From Euryarchaeota archaeon UBA52 (GTDB lineage: Archaea; Thermoplasmatota; Poseidoniia; Poseidoniales; Thalassarchaeaceae): a DNA stretch of 44,354 nucleotides. Location of the stretch: the NCBI GenBank assembly GCA_002505455.1, contig DAVB01000011.1, positions 1 through 44,354 on the forward strand. The letters are read 5' to 3'. The translations under genes and the position numbers were made by a program. Positions 26,639 to 36,240 of the stretch are shown piece after piece (position 1 is the first letter of the stretch; every line of letters starts with the position of its first letter). The notes under the pieces were generated by a model, which saw only the letters and a list, made by a program, of their open reading frames with translations, did no database searches and had not been told where the DNA came from.

Positions 26639-27145
26639 CTAGGAATCTAAACTCCAGAGATTATCCCCGATCCAATGCACCGTTCGAATTCCCTTGCCAT
26701 TCTTTGCGCGTTCCATTTCCTCACCATCCATTAGGGCCCATCCTAATGCGAGCGGCCTCCCATGGGATTCATCTCTTATCCAAACGGGATTCCCTTTCCT
26801 TATTCTATGGTCTGAGTTTTGTATCCCTGCTGCCATGCAGTCAGCACCGTTCATTAGGAACGGTATTGCTCCATGGTCGACTTCTGCCCAACTTAAATCT
26901 AAATCCCAAGTAAGAAGCCCTCTCAGAGTTGGAAACCATATGCCTCCTCCCTCTTCCTTTTCGAGCTTCATTAATCTTGGTAAACGATCAACAACAATCA
27001 GGTCGACCCCCTCAAAATGAGCCTCCTCAAGAAATGAACTTGAGAGATTCAGAGCCACATTAAGACGTGCTTCTATTTCGGATGAAATAGCCTTGATTTG
27101 TTTGAATCGAAGAGGCGTTCTACGCCTCAGACGCTTCTCCGTCAT
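26639..27145 (-). CDS. PUA-domain protein, MCT-1/Tma20-like
   Basis: 168 residues. The N-terminal half (RLRRRTPLRFKQIKAISSE, then FEGVDLIVVDRLP, then WFPTLRGLL) matches the archaeal partner domain of MCT-1-type proteins. A PUA domain follows at ~80-160: VDHGAIPFLMNGADCMAAGI, KGNPVWIRDESHGRPLALG, and a closing GDNLWSL. Eukaryotic MCT-1/Tma20 works with DENR in ribosome recycling and re-initiation. The archaeal role is likely RNA or ribosome binding. It is divergent from ribosomal protein S8e. Confidence 0.87.
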   Translation of the reverse strand: MTEKRLRRRTPLRFKQIKAISSEIEARLNVALNLSSSFLEEAHFEGVDLIVVDRLPRLMKLEKEEGGGIWFPTLRGLLTWDLDLSWAEVDHGAIPFLMNGADCMAAGIQNSDHRIRKGNPVWIRDESHGRPLALGWALMDGEEMERAKNGKGIRTVHWIGDNLWSLDS

Positions 27146-27243
27146 GTACTCGCGGAATCAGACGGAAGGATGAATCCCACGGCGATAATCGTGGTTGTTA
27201 ACCTCCAATCCATTGAAATAAGGAAGGTCGGTCGGCAGGACTC

Positions 27244-27639
27244 GTGGCTAAGTGGCATGGCATGTCCAGGAGAAAGCCAACCGGCGGACGCTTGAAGCGT
27301 CCTATACGCTATCGAGGCAAGCGAAAGAAGGAGATATCCAGCGAGAAGCAGTTCGCCTTCGTATCCGACGAGGACCAGAACAAAATCTACCGAAAGCATG
27401 CAGGTTTGCAGACTGTTAGAGTCATGAGCGCTTCACAAATCAACGTCAGTATACCTTCTGAAGGCATCACGAAGCGCGTTGGCATTACTAACATCATCGA
27501 GAATGCGGCAGATCCGAACTACGTACGTCGCAACATCATAACAAAAGGAGCCATTGCCGAGACAGAACTAGGACAGGTCCGAATCACAAGCCGTCCGGGA
27601 ATGGACGGCGTAGTCAGCGGCGTTCTTCTAGATCAATGA
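27244..27639 (+). CDS. rps8e: ribosomal protein S8e
   Basis: 131 residues from a GTG start giving MAKWHG, followed by the family signature SRRKPTGGRLKRPIRYRGKRKKE. Later come QTVRVMSASQINVS and ITNIIENAADPNYVRRN, both typical of S8e, and a C-terminal ITSRPGMDGVVSGVLL. It is a small-subunit protein found only in archaea and eukaryotes. A GGCAGGA sequence just upstream serves as ribosome-binding site. The SRP19 gene follows, an arrangement seen in other archaea. Confidence 0.97.
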   Translation: MAKWHGMSRRKPTGGRLKRPIRYRGKRKKEISSEKQFAFVSDEDQNKIYRKHAGLQTVRVMSASQINVSIPSEGITKRVGITNIIENAADPNYVRRNIITKGAIAETELGQVRITSRPGMDGVVSGVLLDQ

Positions 27640-27685
27640 TACACGAAGAACTCAAGTCAACCATTCTACGGCGGCTATCATACCC

Positions 27686-28129
27686 ATGACTGGCGACTCC
27701 ACCCGAATGACGATCTGGACAGGCTATTTCGATTCCAGAACCTCCAGAAGATCCGGGAGACGTGTCCCACGCGATGCCAGCGTACCACGCCCCTCACTCG
27801 ATCAAATCGCAATGGCTGCTAGATCCGCTGGCATAACAAAAATGAGACGTGACCAGGACGTAAGTCACCCTCTTCGGCCATCTTCCAAAGAGGGAAGACT
27901 AATCGTTTCAACCGACGACGCATTCGCATCTACTAATTCAGCAAACAAGGAAGACGTCCTCAAAGCGATCGGCCAGAGCCTCAAGGCCATGGCCTCAGAA
28001 AGCGAAGATACGACCACTCAACGTAAGTCTAGACTGTCAGGCAGGGCTGGTGCTAGGCAGGCAAAGCAGAGGAAAGCCCCTCCTCGCAGACCTTCCGCCC
28101 AACGTAAGAAGAAGTTCGGCCGCCGATGA
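27686..28129 (+). CDS. srp19: signal recognition particle protein SRP19
   Basis: 147 residues. The conserved core is TIWTGYFDSRTSRRSGRRVP, then PSLDQIAMAARSAGI and a basic VSHPLRP segment, which bind helices 6 and 8 of 7S RNA. The last ~45 residues form a Lys/Arg/Pro-rich tail (RKAPPRRPSAQRKKKFGRR), longer than in most archaeal SRP19 and similar to the basic tails of the eukaryotic protein. An ATG seven codons in is a possible start. The stop lies one base from the stop of the convergent aminotransferase gene. Confidence 0.92.
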   Translation: MTGDSTRMTIWTGYFDSRTSRRSGRRVPRDASVPRPSLDQIAMAARSAGITKMRRDQDVSHPLRPSSKEGRLIVSTDDAFASTNSANKEDVLKAIGQSLKAMASESEDTTTQRKSRLSGRAGARQAKQRKAPPRRPSAQRKKKFGRR

Positions 28130-28130
28130 A

Positions 28131-29156
28131 TCATATCTCCACTGTCCATCCGAACGGATCCTCGGATGAACCGTCCATTATGCCCGTAAGCCGACGATAT
28201 AGGTCCATGGTAATCTCTCCAACATCGCCATAGTTGACAACTCTCTCACCATGTTCAATCGAGCCTATTGGTGATATCACCGCAGCAGTACCCGCGCAGA
28301 AGGCCTCATCGCATTTCAGTGCGAAATCGATGTCCACACGTTCTTCCCTAACTTCTAGCCCCATCGACCGAGCAAGCTCTATGATCGATAGTCTTGTTAT
28401 TCCGGGCAAAATCGTACCTGTTAACTCAGGAGTGTATAGGACCCTATCACGTATGCAGAAGAAATTAGCCGCTCCGACCTCCTCCACATACTGGTGATCC
28501 ACAGCGTCAAGATAGATGATCTCGCTGTAACCTTCCGATTTAGCCTTCTTAGAAGGCATCATGCCGGGGGCATAGTTTCCGATGGCCTTCACCCCTCCTG
28601 AACCACCCGGCGCAGCCCGATGATGATTCTGAGACACTCTGAGGGATATCGGCGTCATGCCTCCTTTGAAGTAGGGTCCAACGGGAACCGCGAAAACCAC
28701 GAACATGTACTCATCTGCAGGAGCAACCCCGAGCCGTGCGCTACTGCCGAATATTATCGGCCGAATGTACAACTCACCTCTTCCATTCGGAGGAACCCAT
28801 CTTCGGTTCTCTGAGGCGACTCTCTTAATCACGTCAACGAACATCTCCTCTGAAACCTCCGGCATGACCAGCCTTGCAGATCCCTCGGCCGCTCTTCTAG
28901 CATTCATCTCGGGCCTGAACAGCGTGATCTTTCCGTCTGGAGTCATTCTTGCCTTCATCCCCTCGAAGAGACCCTGTCCATAATTCAACACACAGGCGGC
29001 TGGTGAGAGGGTGAGAGGCTGGAAATCCATCATGCTCCCGTCACTCCATCCATCTTCCCACGTACCGTGGGCTACAAACATCCTATCAGTTTCCGTGAAA
29101 GAGAATGTTAGAGCATCCCAATCAATCGGTGGGACGCGACTCTCCGCAGAGGCCAT
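28131..29156 (-). CDS. ilvE: branched-chain amino acid aminotransferase
   Basis: Class IV PLP-dependent aminotransferase that makes valine, leucine and isoleucine from their 2-oxo acids with glutamate. The start was set at ATG 29156; 28 more codons up to 29240 do not match the family. Motifs: LNYGQGLFEGMKA, RPEMNARRAAEGSARLVMP, the PLP lysine in GGVKAIGNYAP, EVGAANFFCI, and TGTILPGITR. The overall pattern is that of the larger BCAT type shared by eukaryotes and many bacteria. Length is 341 residues. It is divergent from PolB. Confidence 0.94.
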   Translation of the reverse strand: MASAESRVPPIDWDALTFSFTETDRMFVAHGTWEDGWSDGSMMDFQPLTLSPAACVLNYGQGLFEGMKARMTPDGKITLFRPEMNARRAAEGSARLVMPEVSEEMFVDVIKRVASENRRWVPPNGRGELYIRPIIFGSSARLGVAPADEYMFVVFAVPVGPYFKGGMTPISLRVSQNHHRAAPGGSGGVKAIGNYAPGMMPSKKAKSEGYSEIIYLDAVDHQYVEEVGAANFFCIRDRVLYTPELTGTILPGITRLSIIELARSMGLEVREERVDIDFALKCDEAFCAGTAAVISPIGSIEHGERVVNYGDVGEITMDLYRRLTGIMDGSSEDPFGWTVEI

Positions 29157-29257
29157 GAGGGGGGCTCGCACAAAGAAGGCATTCAACGCTTCCGGCGATA
29201 AGGCCTCCGAGTAAGTACCGCTGCAAGCATTGAATCGCAACCCCTCTATCCGGTCTC

Positions 29258-31864
29258 ATGGGCAGTGCCATTTGGACCGATGATCTTTGCATCGTTTCAG
29301 GCGACAACCGTTCATGGGGCGATTCGAATACCGTGGTTGAATTATGGTGCAGATCAAAACAAGGCCACTCGACACTTCTTCTCGTAAATGGCATGAGGCC
29401 ATACATCGAGATATCTCCGAAGGACAATGGGTGTAGCGGTACCGAAGAAGAAATCAAACAGGTCCTTGAGATTTCTACAGTCATCGATATCCAACCTCCT
29501 GTGATTAAATGGACATCTCAAGGAGAAGCGCCACATTGGAGGGTGTTGGTTCGCGATACCACTGTAGTCAGCCGTCTAAGGGAGCGACTACGCGCAGATT
29601 GGCGAGTCACCAGTGCAGATATCCAGTTCCACAAACGACTCATGCTTGATTTGGATTTAGGACCGCATATACGCGCTAAAGGCCAGATACTCTATGCATC
29701 CGACGGGGCCCCGGAAGAAGTCAGAAAACTCTCTCCAGAGTCTGAGGACGCTCTTGAGAATATACTTGAGATAGGAGGGAGGGGGCTCTACCCTGTAGAC
29801 ATCGTGATGTCTTGCAATGCAGAAGACCTGGAGACATGTGAACCATTTCAGACACCATTCGTGACTCTCTCCATAGATCTCGAGACTAGCATAGCGACAA
29901 ATAACATCCTCTGCGCCGCCGTCGTGATAGATAGAGCGGGTGAACGTACAGAACACGTCTACAGAGGCGATGAGAGAACAGAAATCCTTGAGCCAATATG
30001 TCAGCTTGTGAGAGAACAAGATCCCGACATTATCACTGGATACAACATAGATAATTTCGATTTACCGCGCATCTTAGACAGAACCGAGGCATTGGCCAAG
30101 AAAGATGAGAGGGTAGATCTATTCGGCTGGGGAAGGGTCCCCTTGGACGAGAAATCGAGAAGAATCATTCCAAACAGGGGCCAGAATCGTACTTGGAACA
30201 TCTCCGGAAGAGTCCCGATGGACGCATGGTGGCAGGTCCGTCAGACCTTGAGGCCGGAACGAGAATCACTCCGCTTCGTGTCAGCCTTAATCTGGCCAGA
30301 AGACGAGGATAGGAGAAAATTAGATGTCGACTCTAGCCGTATGGATGAAGAATGGGCTTCAAGGCCCGAAGAGGTGATCCGATACTGTCTCAGAGACACG
30401 CATCTGCCGCTCGATATCCTCCAGCATCTCCAATCTGTACAGCAGAAAGAAGCTCTTGCAGCCGTTGCCAGAACCAGCTTCTCAACCGCGGCCATAGAGA
30501 CTACCAGTCAGTGGATAGACTCTCTGGTGATACGATTAGCAGACAGGGAAAACGTTGCAGTACCCACAACCCGACAGGGACGAAGAGGTGAACAAATAGC
30601 CGGAGGATACGTGCATGAGGTTGAACCGGGACTCAGATCATGGGTGGCCGTTCTTGATTTCAAGTCGATGTATCCGTCGATCATGATATCCAATAATATC
30701 TGCTCCACGACTTTGGTGGACAGCGAATTCCATGAGGATATGGAGGATGATTTGGTTTCTCCCTCCACAGGAACAAGATACAGATCGCACAAGAACAGAC
30801 CGGGCCTTGTTCCGAGGCTGCTCTCCGACCTTATGGCACAGCGAGATCAGTACAAGGCTGAGGCCAGAAAGGCCAGGAACGAGGGCAATGAACAGGCTGC
30901 CTTCTTGAATGAAAGGCTGCAGTTCGCGGTCAAGATACTCATGAACTCATTTTATGGCGTCTTCGCAAGTGCATTCTACCGCTTCACCCACAAGGACATC
31001 GGTGCAAGCATCACTGAATGGGCTCGACACAACATCCGATCGATAATATCGGATCTCGGAAACGACGGTTACGACGTTGTATATTCAGACACAGACTCAA
31101 TCTTCGTTCGTACAAGGGGGCTCGACAACGCACCTATAGACAAACCAGACGAGTCCGAAGACAGCTTCGCTATCTGGTCACAAGCAAGGAGCGAGACGAT
31201 CAGTTTTGGACGAAGACTCGCAGAGAGATACTCCAAAGAGGGCGCCGAACTTGAATTCGAGACCGCCATGTCCGCATTCTTCTCCCATGGGGCAAAGAAG
31301 AGGTATGTCGGAAGAGTTGTATGGCCAAGGGAGGAGATGCTGATTCGAGGGTATGAAGTTAGGAGAACGGACTCATTCAGGCTGCTGACCACGACGATGA
31401 CCATGCTCTTTGAGCACATACTGCAAGGAAAACAGGAGTCTGCTGTTGATCGTACAAGGAAGGTCATCGACAGGGTGCGAGCCGGCGATATCGACATCGC
31501 GGATCTCGTCATCAGTCGTTCCTGCAAAGGAAAATGGAACAAGAGGGAGAGCAAGTGGGATTTCAGCGTATACAAAAACGAAGACGGTCTTCCATACGTC
31601 AGAGCAGCAAAACAGAGGATAGAAAGAGGACTTGGATTCACCCCTGGGATGAAAGTCGGCTATGTTGTGTCCAATGCTAATTCATCACCCATGCAGGTGA
31701 GTGCGTGGCTTACCGATGAATTGGGGGAAGAGCCACCTGCTTACGATGCTGAGTACTACGCAAAGCGACTTGCCACGGCACTCGGCCGCATAACAGAAGC
31801 ATTCGGGTGGAGCGAGAAAGAATTGCTTCAAGGCTCCAGACAACAGTCTCTTTTTGATTTCTAG
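29258..31864 (+). CDS. polB: family B DNA polymerase
   Basis: 868 residues. Proofreading exonuclease: Asp207/Glu209 (SIDLETS), Exo II GYNIDNFDLP at 261-270, Exo III Tyr376-x3-Asp380. Polymerase: motif A DFKSMYPSI with Asp467, motif B Lys559-x3-NSFYG, motif C YSDTDSIF with Asp611 and Asp613. All catalytic residues are intact, so this is an active replicative-type enzyme. The C-terminus QQSLFDF (862-868) is a PCNA-interacting peptide. Motif A has Met where Leu is usual. A PKD lipoprotein gene begins 21 bases downstream. Confidence 0.97.
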   Translation: MGSAIWTDDLCIVSGDNRSWGDSNTVVELWCRSKQGHSTLLLVNGMRPYIEISPKDNGCSGTEEEIKQVLEISTVIDIQPPVIKWTSQGEAPHWRVLVRDTTVVSRLRERLRADWRVTSADIQFHKRLMLDLDLGPHIRAKGQILYASDGAPEEVRKLSPESEDALENILEIGGRGLYPVDIVMSCNAEDLETCEPFQTPFVTLSIDLETSIATNNILCAAVVIDRAGERTEHVYRGDERTEILEPICQLVREQDPDIITGYNIDNFDLPRILDRTEALAKKDERVDLFGWGRVPLDEKSRRIIPNRGQNRTWNISGRVPMDAWWQVRQTLRPERESLRFVSALIWPEDEDRRKLDVDSSRMDEEWASRPEEVIRYCLRDTHLPLDILQHLQSVQQKEALAAVARTSFSTAAIETTSQWIDSLVIRLADRENVAVPTTRQGRRGEQIAGGYVHEVEPGLRSWVAVLDFKSMYPSIMISNNICSTTLVDSEFHEDMEDDLVSPSTGTRYRSHKNRPGLVPRLLSDLMAQRDQYKAEARKARNEGNEQAAFLNERLQFAVKILMNSFYGVFASAFYRFTHKDIGASITEWARHNIRSIISDLGNDGYDVVYSDTDSIFVRTRGLDNAPIDKPDESEDSFAIWSQARSETISFGRRLAERYSKEGAELEFETAMSAFFSHGAKKRYVGRVVWPREEMLIRGYEVRRTDSFRLLTTTMTMLFEHILQGKQESAVDRTRKVIDRVRAGDIDIADLVISRSCKGKWNKRESKWDFSVYKNEDGLPYVRAAKQRIERGLGFTPGMKVGYVVSNANSSPMQVSAWLTDELGEEPPAYDAEYYAKRLATALGRITEAFGWSEKELLQGSRQQSLFDF

Positions 31865-31885
31865 ACGCAAACCATCGCAGGTTTC

Positions 31886-33094
31886 ATGTTCAAACACTCT
31901 TCGAAAGGGGCCATGGGAGGCATCTCCAAGGCGACATCAATCGCATTCATCATCGCGATAGCATCTCTCAGCGGATGCCTCGCGACATTAGGACTCAATG
32001 AGGCCCCCACTGTACAAATGAGCATAGATCCCGCCGGCTCTGTCAGGGAGGGCGATACTGTGACCTTCAGCGCCGCTGGCAGTTCTGACCCCGATGGGGA
32101 CCCTCTGACATTCACCTGGCGCTTTGGAGATGGAAACCTGGGCGAGGGGCTCACGACTAGCCATAGCTACCAATCCACTGGCGTGTATGTCGTCCAATTG
32201 ACCGTCGCCGACGGGAATTATGAGGCCACCATGAAGAAAAATATCACAGTCATAGACTCTAATGCGAAGAAGCCAACTGCGTCAATCGAATCTGAAATGA
32301 CGGACGATTGCGATGGAAAGGAGCCCCCGCCTATGGAAATCATCGTGATATGGGTATGCGAAGAAGATAAGGACGAAGGAGATCGATCAATCGATTTCAC
32401 AACCGAAGTACAAATCGAGGAATCTTCTGATGCAGGGGGTGGCGAGGATTGGATTGACACGTGGGAGTGGGATCTTGACACTTCGGAAGATTCAGATGGC
32501 GATGGCATTAGCGACAACGATGTGGACATGTCAAGCTCCGAAAATGGAGATATATCCTTCGAAATAAGCGATGGGGGGACCTTCGAAGTCCAACTCACCG
32601 TGACTTCCAGCAACGGCCTCACAGATAGCGACAAGATCACCGTCTACATCAATTATCGAGGAGCATGGTCAGACTTCGTAATAGATCGGAGTCTTGGAGA
32701 CCCCGTTGAGATGGCATGGGACTTCCCTGTCAAGTATGGCGACGGCAAAGACCGGATTAGGTATCTGAGGGTGAACCTAGACTATCCGCAAGAAGATGAC
32801 GACCAGCCCATCGGGGGAATAGGGGGGGCGACCACAGCAAACAGGCTTGATTTGTACATGTACAACACGACATCGCAAGAATACGAGGTCGCCAATACCA
32901 CAGGCATCGATGATGAAAACAGAGATGAAGGGGACTGTGGTAGCGACGAATACTGCGTTATCCAAGTCATATCCGGAGGAACCGTTCGCGGATTACAACC
33001 AGGAACCTGGTCTGTTGACTTAACCAATGATGAGAGCCACAATACGCGCGTCAATTTATTCACCATAGAGCTGCAGTATTCTCGGAATTACTGA
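31886..33094 (+). CDS. PKD-domain lipoprotein
   Basis: 402 residues. The signal peptide ends in a lipobox-like ASLSGC (Cys near residue 31), suggesting a lipid-anchored surface protein. A PKD domain follows (about 45-125: FSAAGSSDPDGDPLTFTWRFGDG, then GVYVVQLTVADG); in the first of these segments the hallmark is the WRFGDG turn. A second, more degenerate PKD-like region lies around 165-255, with an inserted Asp-rich loop (EDSDGDGISDND). The C-terminal ~140 residues form an unassigned beta-rich domain. PKD domains mediate extracellular protein-protein or polysaccharide contacts. The ATG at 31913 is an alternative start. Confidence 0.85.
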   Translation: MFKHSSKGAMGGISKATSIAFIIAIASLSGCLATLGLNEAPTVQMSIDPAGSVREGDTVTFSAAGSSDPDGDPLTFTWRFGDGNLGEGLTTSHSYQSTGVYVVQLTVADGNYEATMKKNITVIDSNAKKPTASIESEMTDDCDGKEPPPMEIIVIWVCEEDKDEGDRSIDFTTEVQIEESSDAGGGEDWIDTWEWDLDTSEDSDGDGISDNDVDMSSSENGDISFEISDGGTFEVQLTVTSSNGLTDSDKITVYINYRGAWSDFVIDRSLGDPVEMAWDFPVKYGDGKDRIRYLRVNLDYPQEDDDQPIGGIGGATTANRLDLYMYNTTSQEYEVANTTGIDDENRDEGDCGSDEYCVIQVISGGTVRGLQPGTWSVDLTNDESHNTRVNLFTIELQYSRNY

Positions 33095-33188
33095 TTTGGC
33101 GTTGATATGCATATTCCGACCGATGCCCATAATCGCATTTTCTGTGAGTGAGGTTCAAATACGGGCCCAAAGTCGCCGGCTCACCATA

Positions 33189-33194
33189 GAGGTG
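33189..33194 (+). promoter_or_regulatory. Shine-Dalgarno site of EF-1alpha
   Basis: GAGGTG lies six bases before the ATG at 33201 and decides that start over in-frame codons as far upstream as 33096. Confidence 0.7.
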
Positions 33195-33200
33195 TATAAC

Positions 33201-34484
33201 ATGGGCTCACAATGGGAAGATAAGAGCAAGCCACACTTGAATATTGTATTCATCGGTCACGTCGACCATGGAAAGTCAACCACTGTCGGAAGACTACTTC
33301 TAGACAGCGGTCACATCGAACAGCACATAATCGATAAGAACGAACAACTGGCCTCCGAGTCAGGTAAGGCCGGATTCGGCTTAGCATACGTCATGGATGG
33401 ACTGAAGGAAGAGCGAGAGCGCGGTATCACGATCGACGTAGCTCACAAGGAGTTCTACACGCCCAACTATTACTTCACTGTCATCGATGCTCCCGGGCAC
33501 CGTGATTTCGTGAAGAACATGATCACCGGAACCAGTCAGGCTGATGCTGCTGTGCTAGTTGTTGCCGCTAATGACGGAGTCAACGCTCAGACCAAGGAGC
33601 ATGCATTCCTCGCTCGAGTTCTCGGCGTCACGCAGTTGATAGTCAACATCAACAAAATGGACATCAGCGGTGTAGACTACCAGGAAGCCAAGTACAACGA
33701 GGTTAAGGCCGAGGTTTCGAACCTCCTCAAGATGGCCGGATTCAAGCCAGACGGCATCAACTTCATCGCAGGCTCATCCCAGATGGGTGAGAACATCTAC
33801 AACAAGAGTGACAACATGTCGTGGTACAACGGCCCAACTCTGTTCGAGGCCATCGATGCAATCACAATGCCGCCAAAGCCAACCGACCGCCCACTAAGGC
33901 TACCTATCCAAGATGTCTACAAGATCGGCGGAATTGGAACCGTACCCGTCGGCAAGATCGAGACCGGAGTCCTCAATCCAGGAAAGACAGTCGTGTTCAA
34001 CCCAAGCCAGAAGTCGGCCGAGGTCAAGAGCATCGAGATGCACCACACTATGGTGGACAAGGCCGAGCCCGGCGACAACGTCGGATTCAACGTCCGAGGC
34101 CTCGCTGTAACTGATATCCGCCGTGGGGACATCGCAGGATACCAGGATAACCCGCCGACGTACGTCCGACACGACGAGACCTTCCTCGGCAACATCCAGA
34201 TAATGGACATACCAAAGGCAGTCGGCGTTGGATACACACCAGTCTTCCACGCACACACAGCCCAGGTTGCTGTCAGGTTCGTGGAACTCGTCAAAGACCT
34301 CAAGACCGGAGAGACTCCGGCATTCCTGAAGTCCGGTGATGCAGCTTTAGTACGTTTCCAGCCTACCAAGCCAATGGCCCTTGAGCAGCAGGATGCCTTC
34401 CCTGAACTCTCCAGATTCGCAATTCGCGACATGGGTAAGACAGTGGCTGCAGGCGTCTGTGCCAAGATCGAGAAGAAGGCGTGA
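33201..34484 (+). CDS. tuf: translation elongation factor 1-alpha
   Basis: 427 residues from ATG 33201. GTP-binding motifs: GHVDHGKS at 19-26, the switch I region ERERGITIDVA, DAPGHRD, and NINKMD. Domains 2 and 3 follow with archaeal/eukaryotic features such as VYKIGGIGTVPVGKIETGV and HHTMVDKAEPGDNVGFNVRG (in the latter the EPGDNVG core is diagnostic). It delivers aminoacyl-tRNA to the ribosome. A longer frame from 33096 has no family similarity in its first 35 codons. Ribosomal protein S10 follows after 27 bases, the classic archaeal tuf-rpsJ pair. Confidence 0.97.
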   Translation: MGSQWEDKSKPHLNIVFIGHVDHGKSTTVGRLLLDSGHIEQHIIDKNEQLASESGKAGFGLAYVMDGLKEERERGITIDVAHKEFYTPNYYFTVIDAPGHRDFVKNMITGTSQADAAVLVVAANDGVNAQTKEHAFLARVLGVTQLIVNINKMDISGVDYQEAKYNEVKAEVSNLLKMAGFKPDGINFIAGSSQMGENIYNKSDNMSWYNGPTLFEAIDAITMPPKPTDRPLRLPIQDVYKIGGIGTVPVGKIETGVLNPGKTVVFNPSQKSAEVKSIEMHHTMVDKAEPGDNVGFNVRGLAVTDIRRGDIAGYQDNPPTYVRHDETFLGNIQIMDIPKAVGVGYTPVFHAHTAQVAVRFVELVKDLKTGETPAFLKSGDAALVRFQPTKPMALEQQDAFPELSRFAIRDMGKTVAAGVCAKIEKKA

Positions 34485-34511
34485 TCCGTAGAGGTTTGGG
34501 GTGTACTCTGG

Positions 34512-34841
34512 ATGCCAGTAGTCACCACAATCAAACTGACCGGAGAGAATCACGAAGATGTGGACACAGTTTGTTCTCAGATAAAGAGAATATCGGACGA
34601 GTCCGGAGTTAAGCTGAGGGGCCCAATTCCCCTTCCAACCCGAAGACTAGTCGTGCCGTGCAGGAAAGCACCTTCTGGAGAGGGATCAGAGACTTACGAT
34701 CATTGGGAGATGCGAATACACAAGAGACTCCTAGAGTTAGTAACCAACACTGCAAAAGATGAGACTGCATTGAGAAACGTTCTGAGAATCCCAATTCCTG
34801 ACTCAGTAACGATTGAACTCTCACTCAGGAACCTTGCTTGA
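34512..34841 (+). CDS. rpsJ: ribosomal protein S10 (archaeal uS10)
   Basis: 109 residues with the S10 features KLTGENHEDVDTVCSQIKR, GVKLRGPIPLPTRR and EMRIHKRLLEL. It sits on the head of the small subunit. The C-terminal PDSVTIELSL closes the beta-sheet. Its position directly after EF-1alpha is the usual archaeal order. Confidence 0.96.
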   Translation: MPVVTTIKLTGENHEDVDTVCSQIKRISDESGVKLRGPIPLPTRRLVVPCRKAPSGEGSETYDHWEMRIHKRLLELVTNTAKDETALRNVLRIPIPDSVTIELSLRNLA

Positions 34842-34848
34842 GCAATAG

Positions 34849-36198
34849 TCAAGACTCATCTACCCGAGCGAGAGAACCCATCGGGTCCCATGCTGGAAGG
34901 ATGACAGGTTCGCTCTTCAAACCAGATACCATCTTCTGATCTAGCAACTCACGTGGAGCTGCTATTTCAAACATGTAATCATCGAACCAACTGTCATTCA
35001 TCGTGTAGAATCCTTTTTCGCCACTATCTTTCGCACCCCAGGAATTCTCCACCCTCCACCTTCGAGCCGTCCCATCCACGATATCCACGCCCGTGAAAAG
35101 CATTGCATGAGTCATGACTGTCTGTCCATGTTCCAACCTATTCTTTTTGTCCATCCCAAATTCAAACCCGTATAGCGACTGAAGATCGTACAGGCGAGCA
35201 TCCCAAAGACCGCGCTTCCTGTGCATCTGCTTACCCACATCGCAACCCATCCAAACTGGAGTACCTTGCTCAAGCATCTCCATAGTAATCCGCTTCATCT
35301 CATCGATTGGGATGTTAAGATACATCACAGGAGGACCACCTGCAACATTCTGAAGCCTATCCACAGTGTATGTTTTGTACATTTCATTTCTGGGATCGTG
35401 AACAAGACAAACAAAATCATCCCAATCAATATCTACGAACTCTGAAACGAATTCATTCGGCGTCATTACACCCTTCCTGTGGAATTCTCCATCTTTGTCT
35501 CTCCATTGCCAATCAAACGACTCAGGCGGCGTACCAAGATGCATGCATAGGAGCCTCCATACATCAGCAACACGCTCCTCTTTCCTCGACCTAACTTCAC
35601 CGAGGGATGAACCGTCAGAGATCATCTTTCTCAATTCAGATGCAGAAGATCTTAGCAAATCTCTCAGACTCGAGTTCATCCATCTCGTCGCACTACTGGA
35701 TGACGATTCTGGATATACCGACTTTGGAACAAGGCCGTGCTTTCGAATTAGATTCATGGCCATATTCCATTGACCTCCATCACCGATTGGGTCGCTAAGA
35801 AGGAAATGCACTGTGCGGTCATCTACAGACTTCTTCCCAAGATCCATAATTGACTCAAGGAAGCAATTTGCTCGTTCGAATTTATCCCAGAAATGGATAT
35901 GAGCCTGACTAAATTCAAATTCCTTGATATTCATCTTCTTCATTGCTCCCGGTCTGAACAGATTCAATGCAGCGAAAAGCCAACACCTGCCACTAGATTT
36001 CTGATTAGTTACTGACCAATCATCGAGCTTGATGCTGAAACTAGAATCCATTGTCTGAACTAGATCTCGATCAAGAGCCACGTCTATCAGATGCCCATTC
36101 GAAACAGCATTCTGTATGATTTTAGCAGTAGGGTCGTCTGAGAAATCCTTCCTCAGCTTCTTAATCATGATGTCTGTCACTGAACCGTTGTCGGGCAT
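34849..36198 (-). CDS. pepC: aminopeptidase C / bleomycin hydrolase (C1B)
   Basis: About 449 residues from ATG 36198 (36219 adds seven). Papain-like cysteine peptidase forming a hexameric barrel with self-limiting C-terminus. The catalytic Cys72 is in KSSGRCWLFAA, close to the position in human bleomycin hydrolase; the His is in THAMLFTGVD and the Asn in RVENSWGAKD. The C-terminal VILPAWDPMGSLA matches the family tail that reaches into the active site. It is cytosolic, with no signal peptide, and would finish degradation of imported peptides. It is frequent in bacteria and eukaryotes and rare in archaea. The GINS-like gene lies upstream on the same strand. Confidence 0.93.
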   Translation of the reverse strand: MPDNGSVTDIMIKKLRKDFSDDPTAKIIQNAVSNGHLIDVALDRDLVQTMDSSFSIKLDDWSVTNQKSSGRCWLFAALNLFRPGAMKKMNIKEFEFSQAHIHFWDKFERANCFLESIMDLGKKSVDDRTVHFLLSDPIGDGGQWNMAMNLIRKHGLVPKSVYPESSSSSATRWMNSSLRDLLRSSASELRKMISDGSSLGEVRSRKEERVADVWRLLCMHLGTPPESFDWQWRDKDGEFHRKGVMTPNEFVSEFVDIDWDDFVCLVHDPRNEMYKTYTVDRLQNVAGGPPVMYLNIPIDEMKRITMEMLEQGTPVWMGCDVGKQMHRKRGLWDARLYDLQSLYGFEFGMDKKNRLEHGQTVMTHAMLFTGVDIVDGTARRWRVENSWGAKDSGEKGFYTMNDSWFDDYMFEIAAPRELLDQKMVSGLKSEPVILPAWDPMGSLARVDES

Positions 36199-36240
36199 GC
36201 TGCGAAGAGTCCAACCCAAGGCCTTTGGTCATTACCTGAA

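Noticed and set aside
33096..33200. N-terminal extension of EF-1alpha
   Set aside because: No similarity to the family; a good GAGGTG ribosome-binding site sits before the ATG at 33201.
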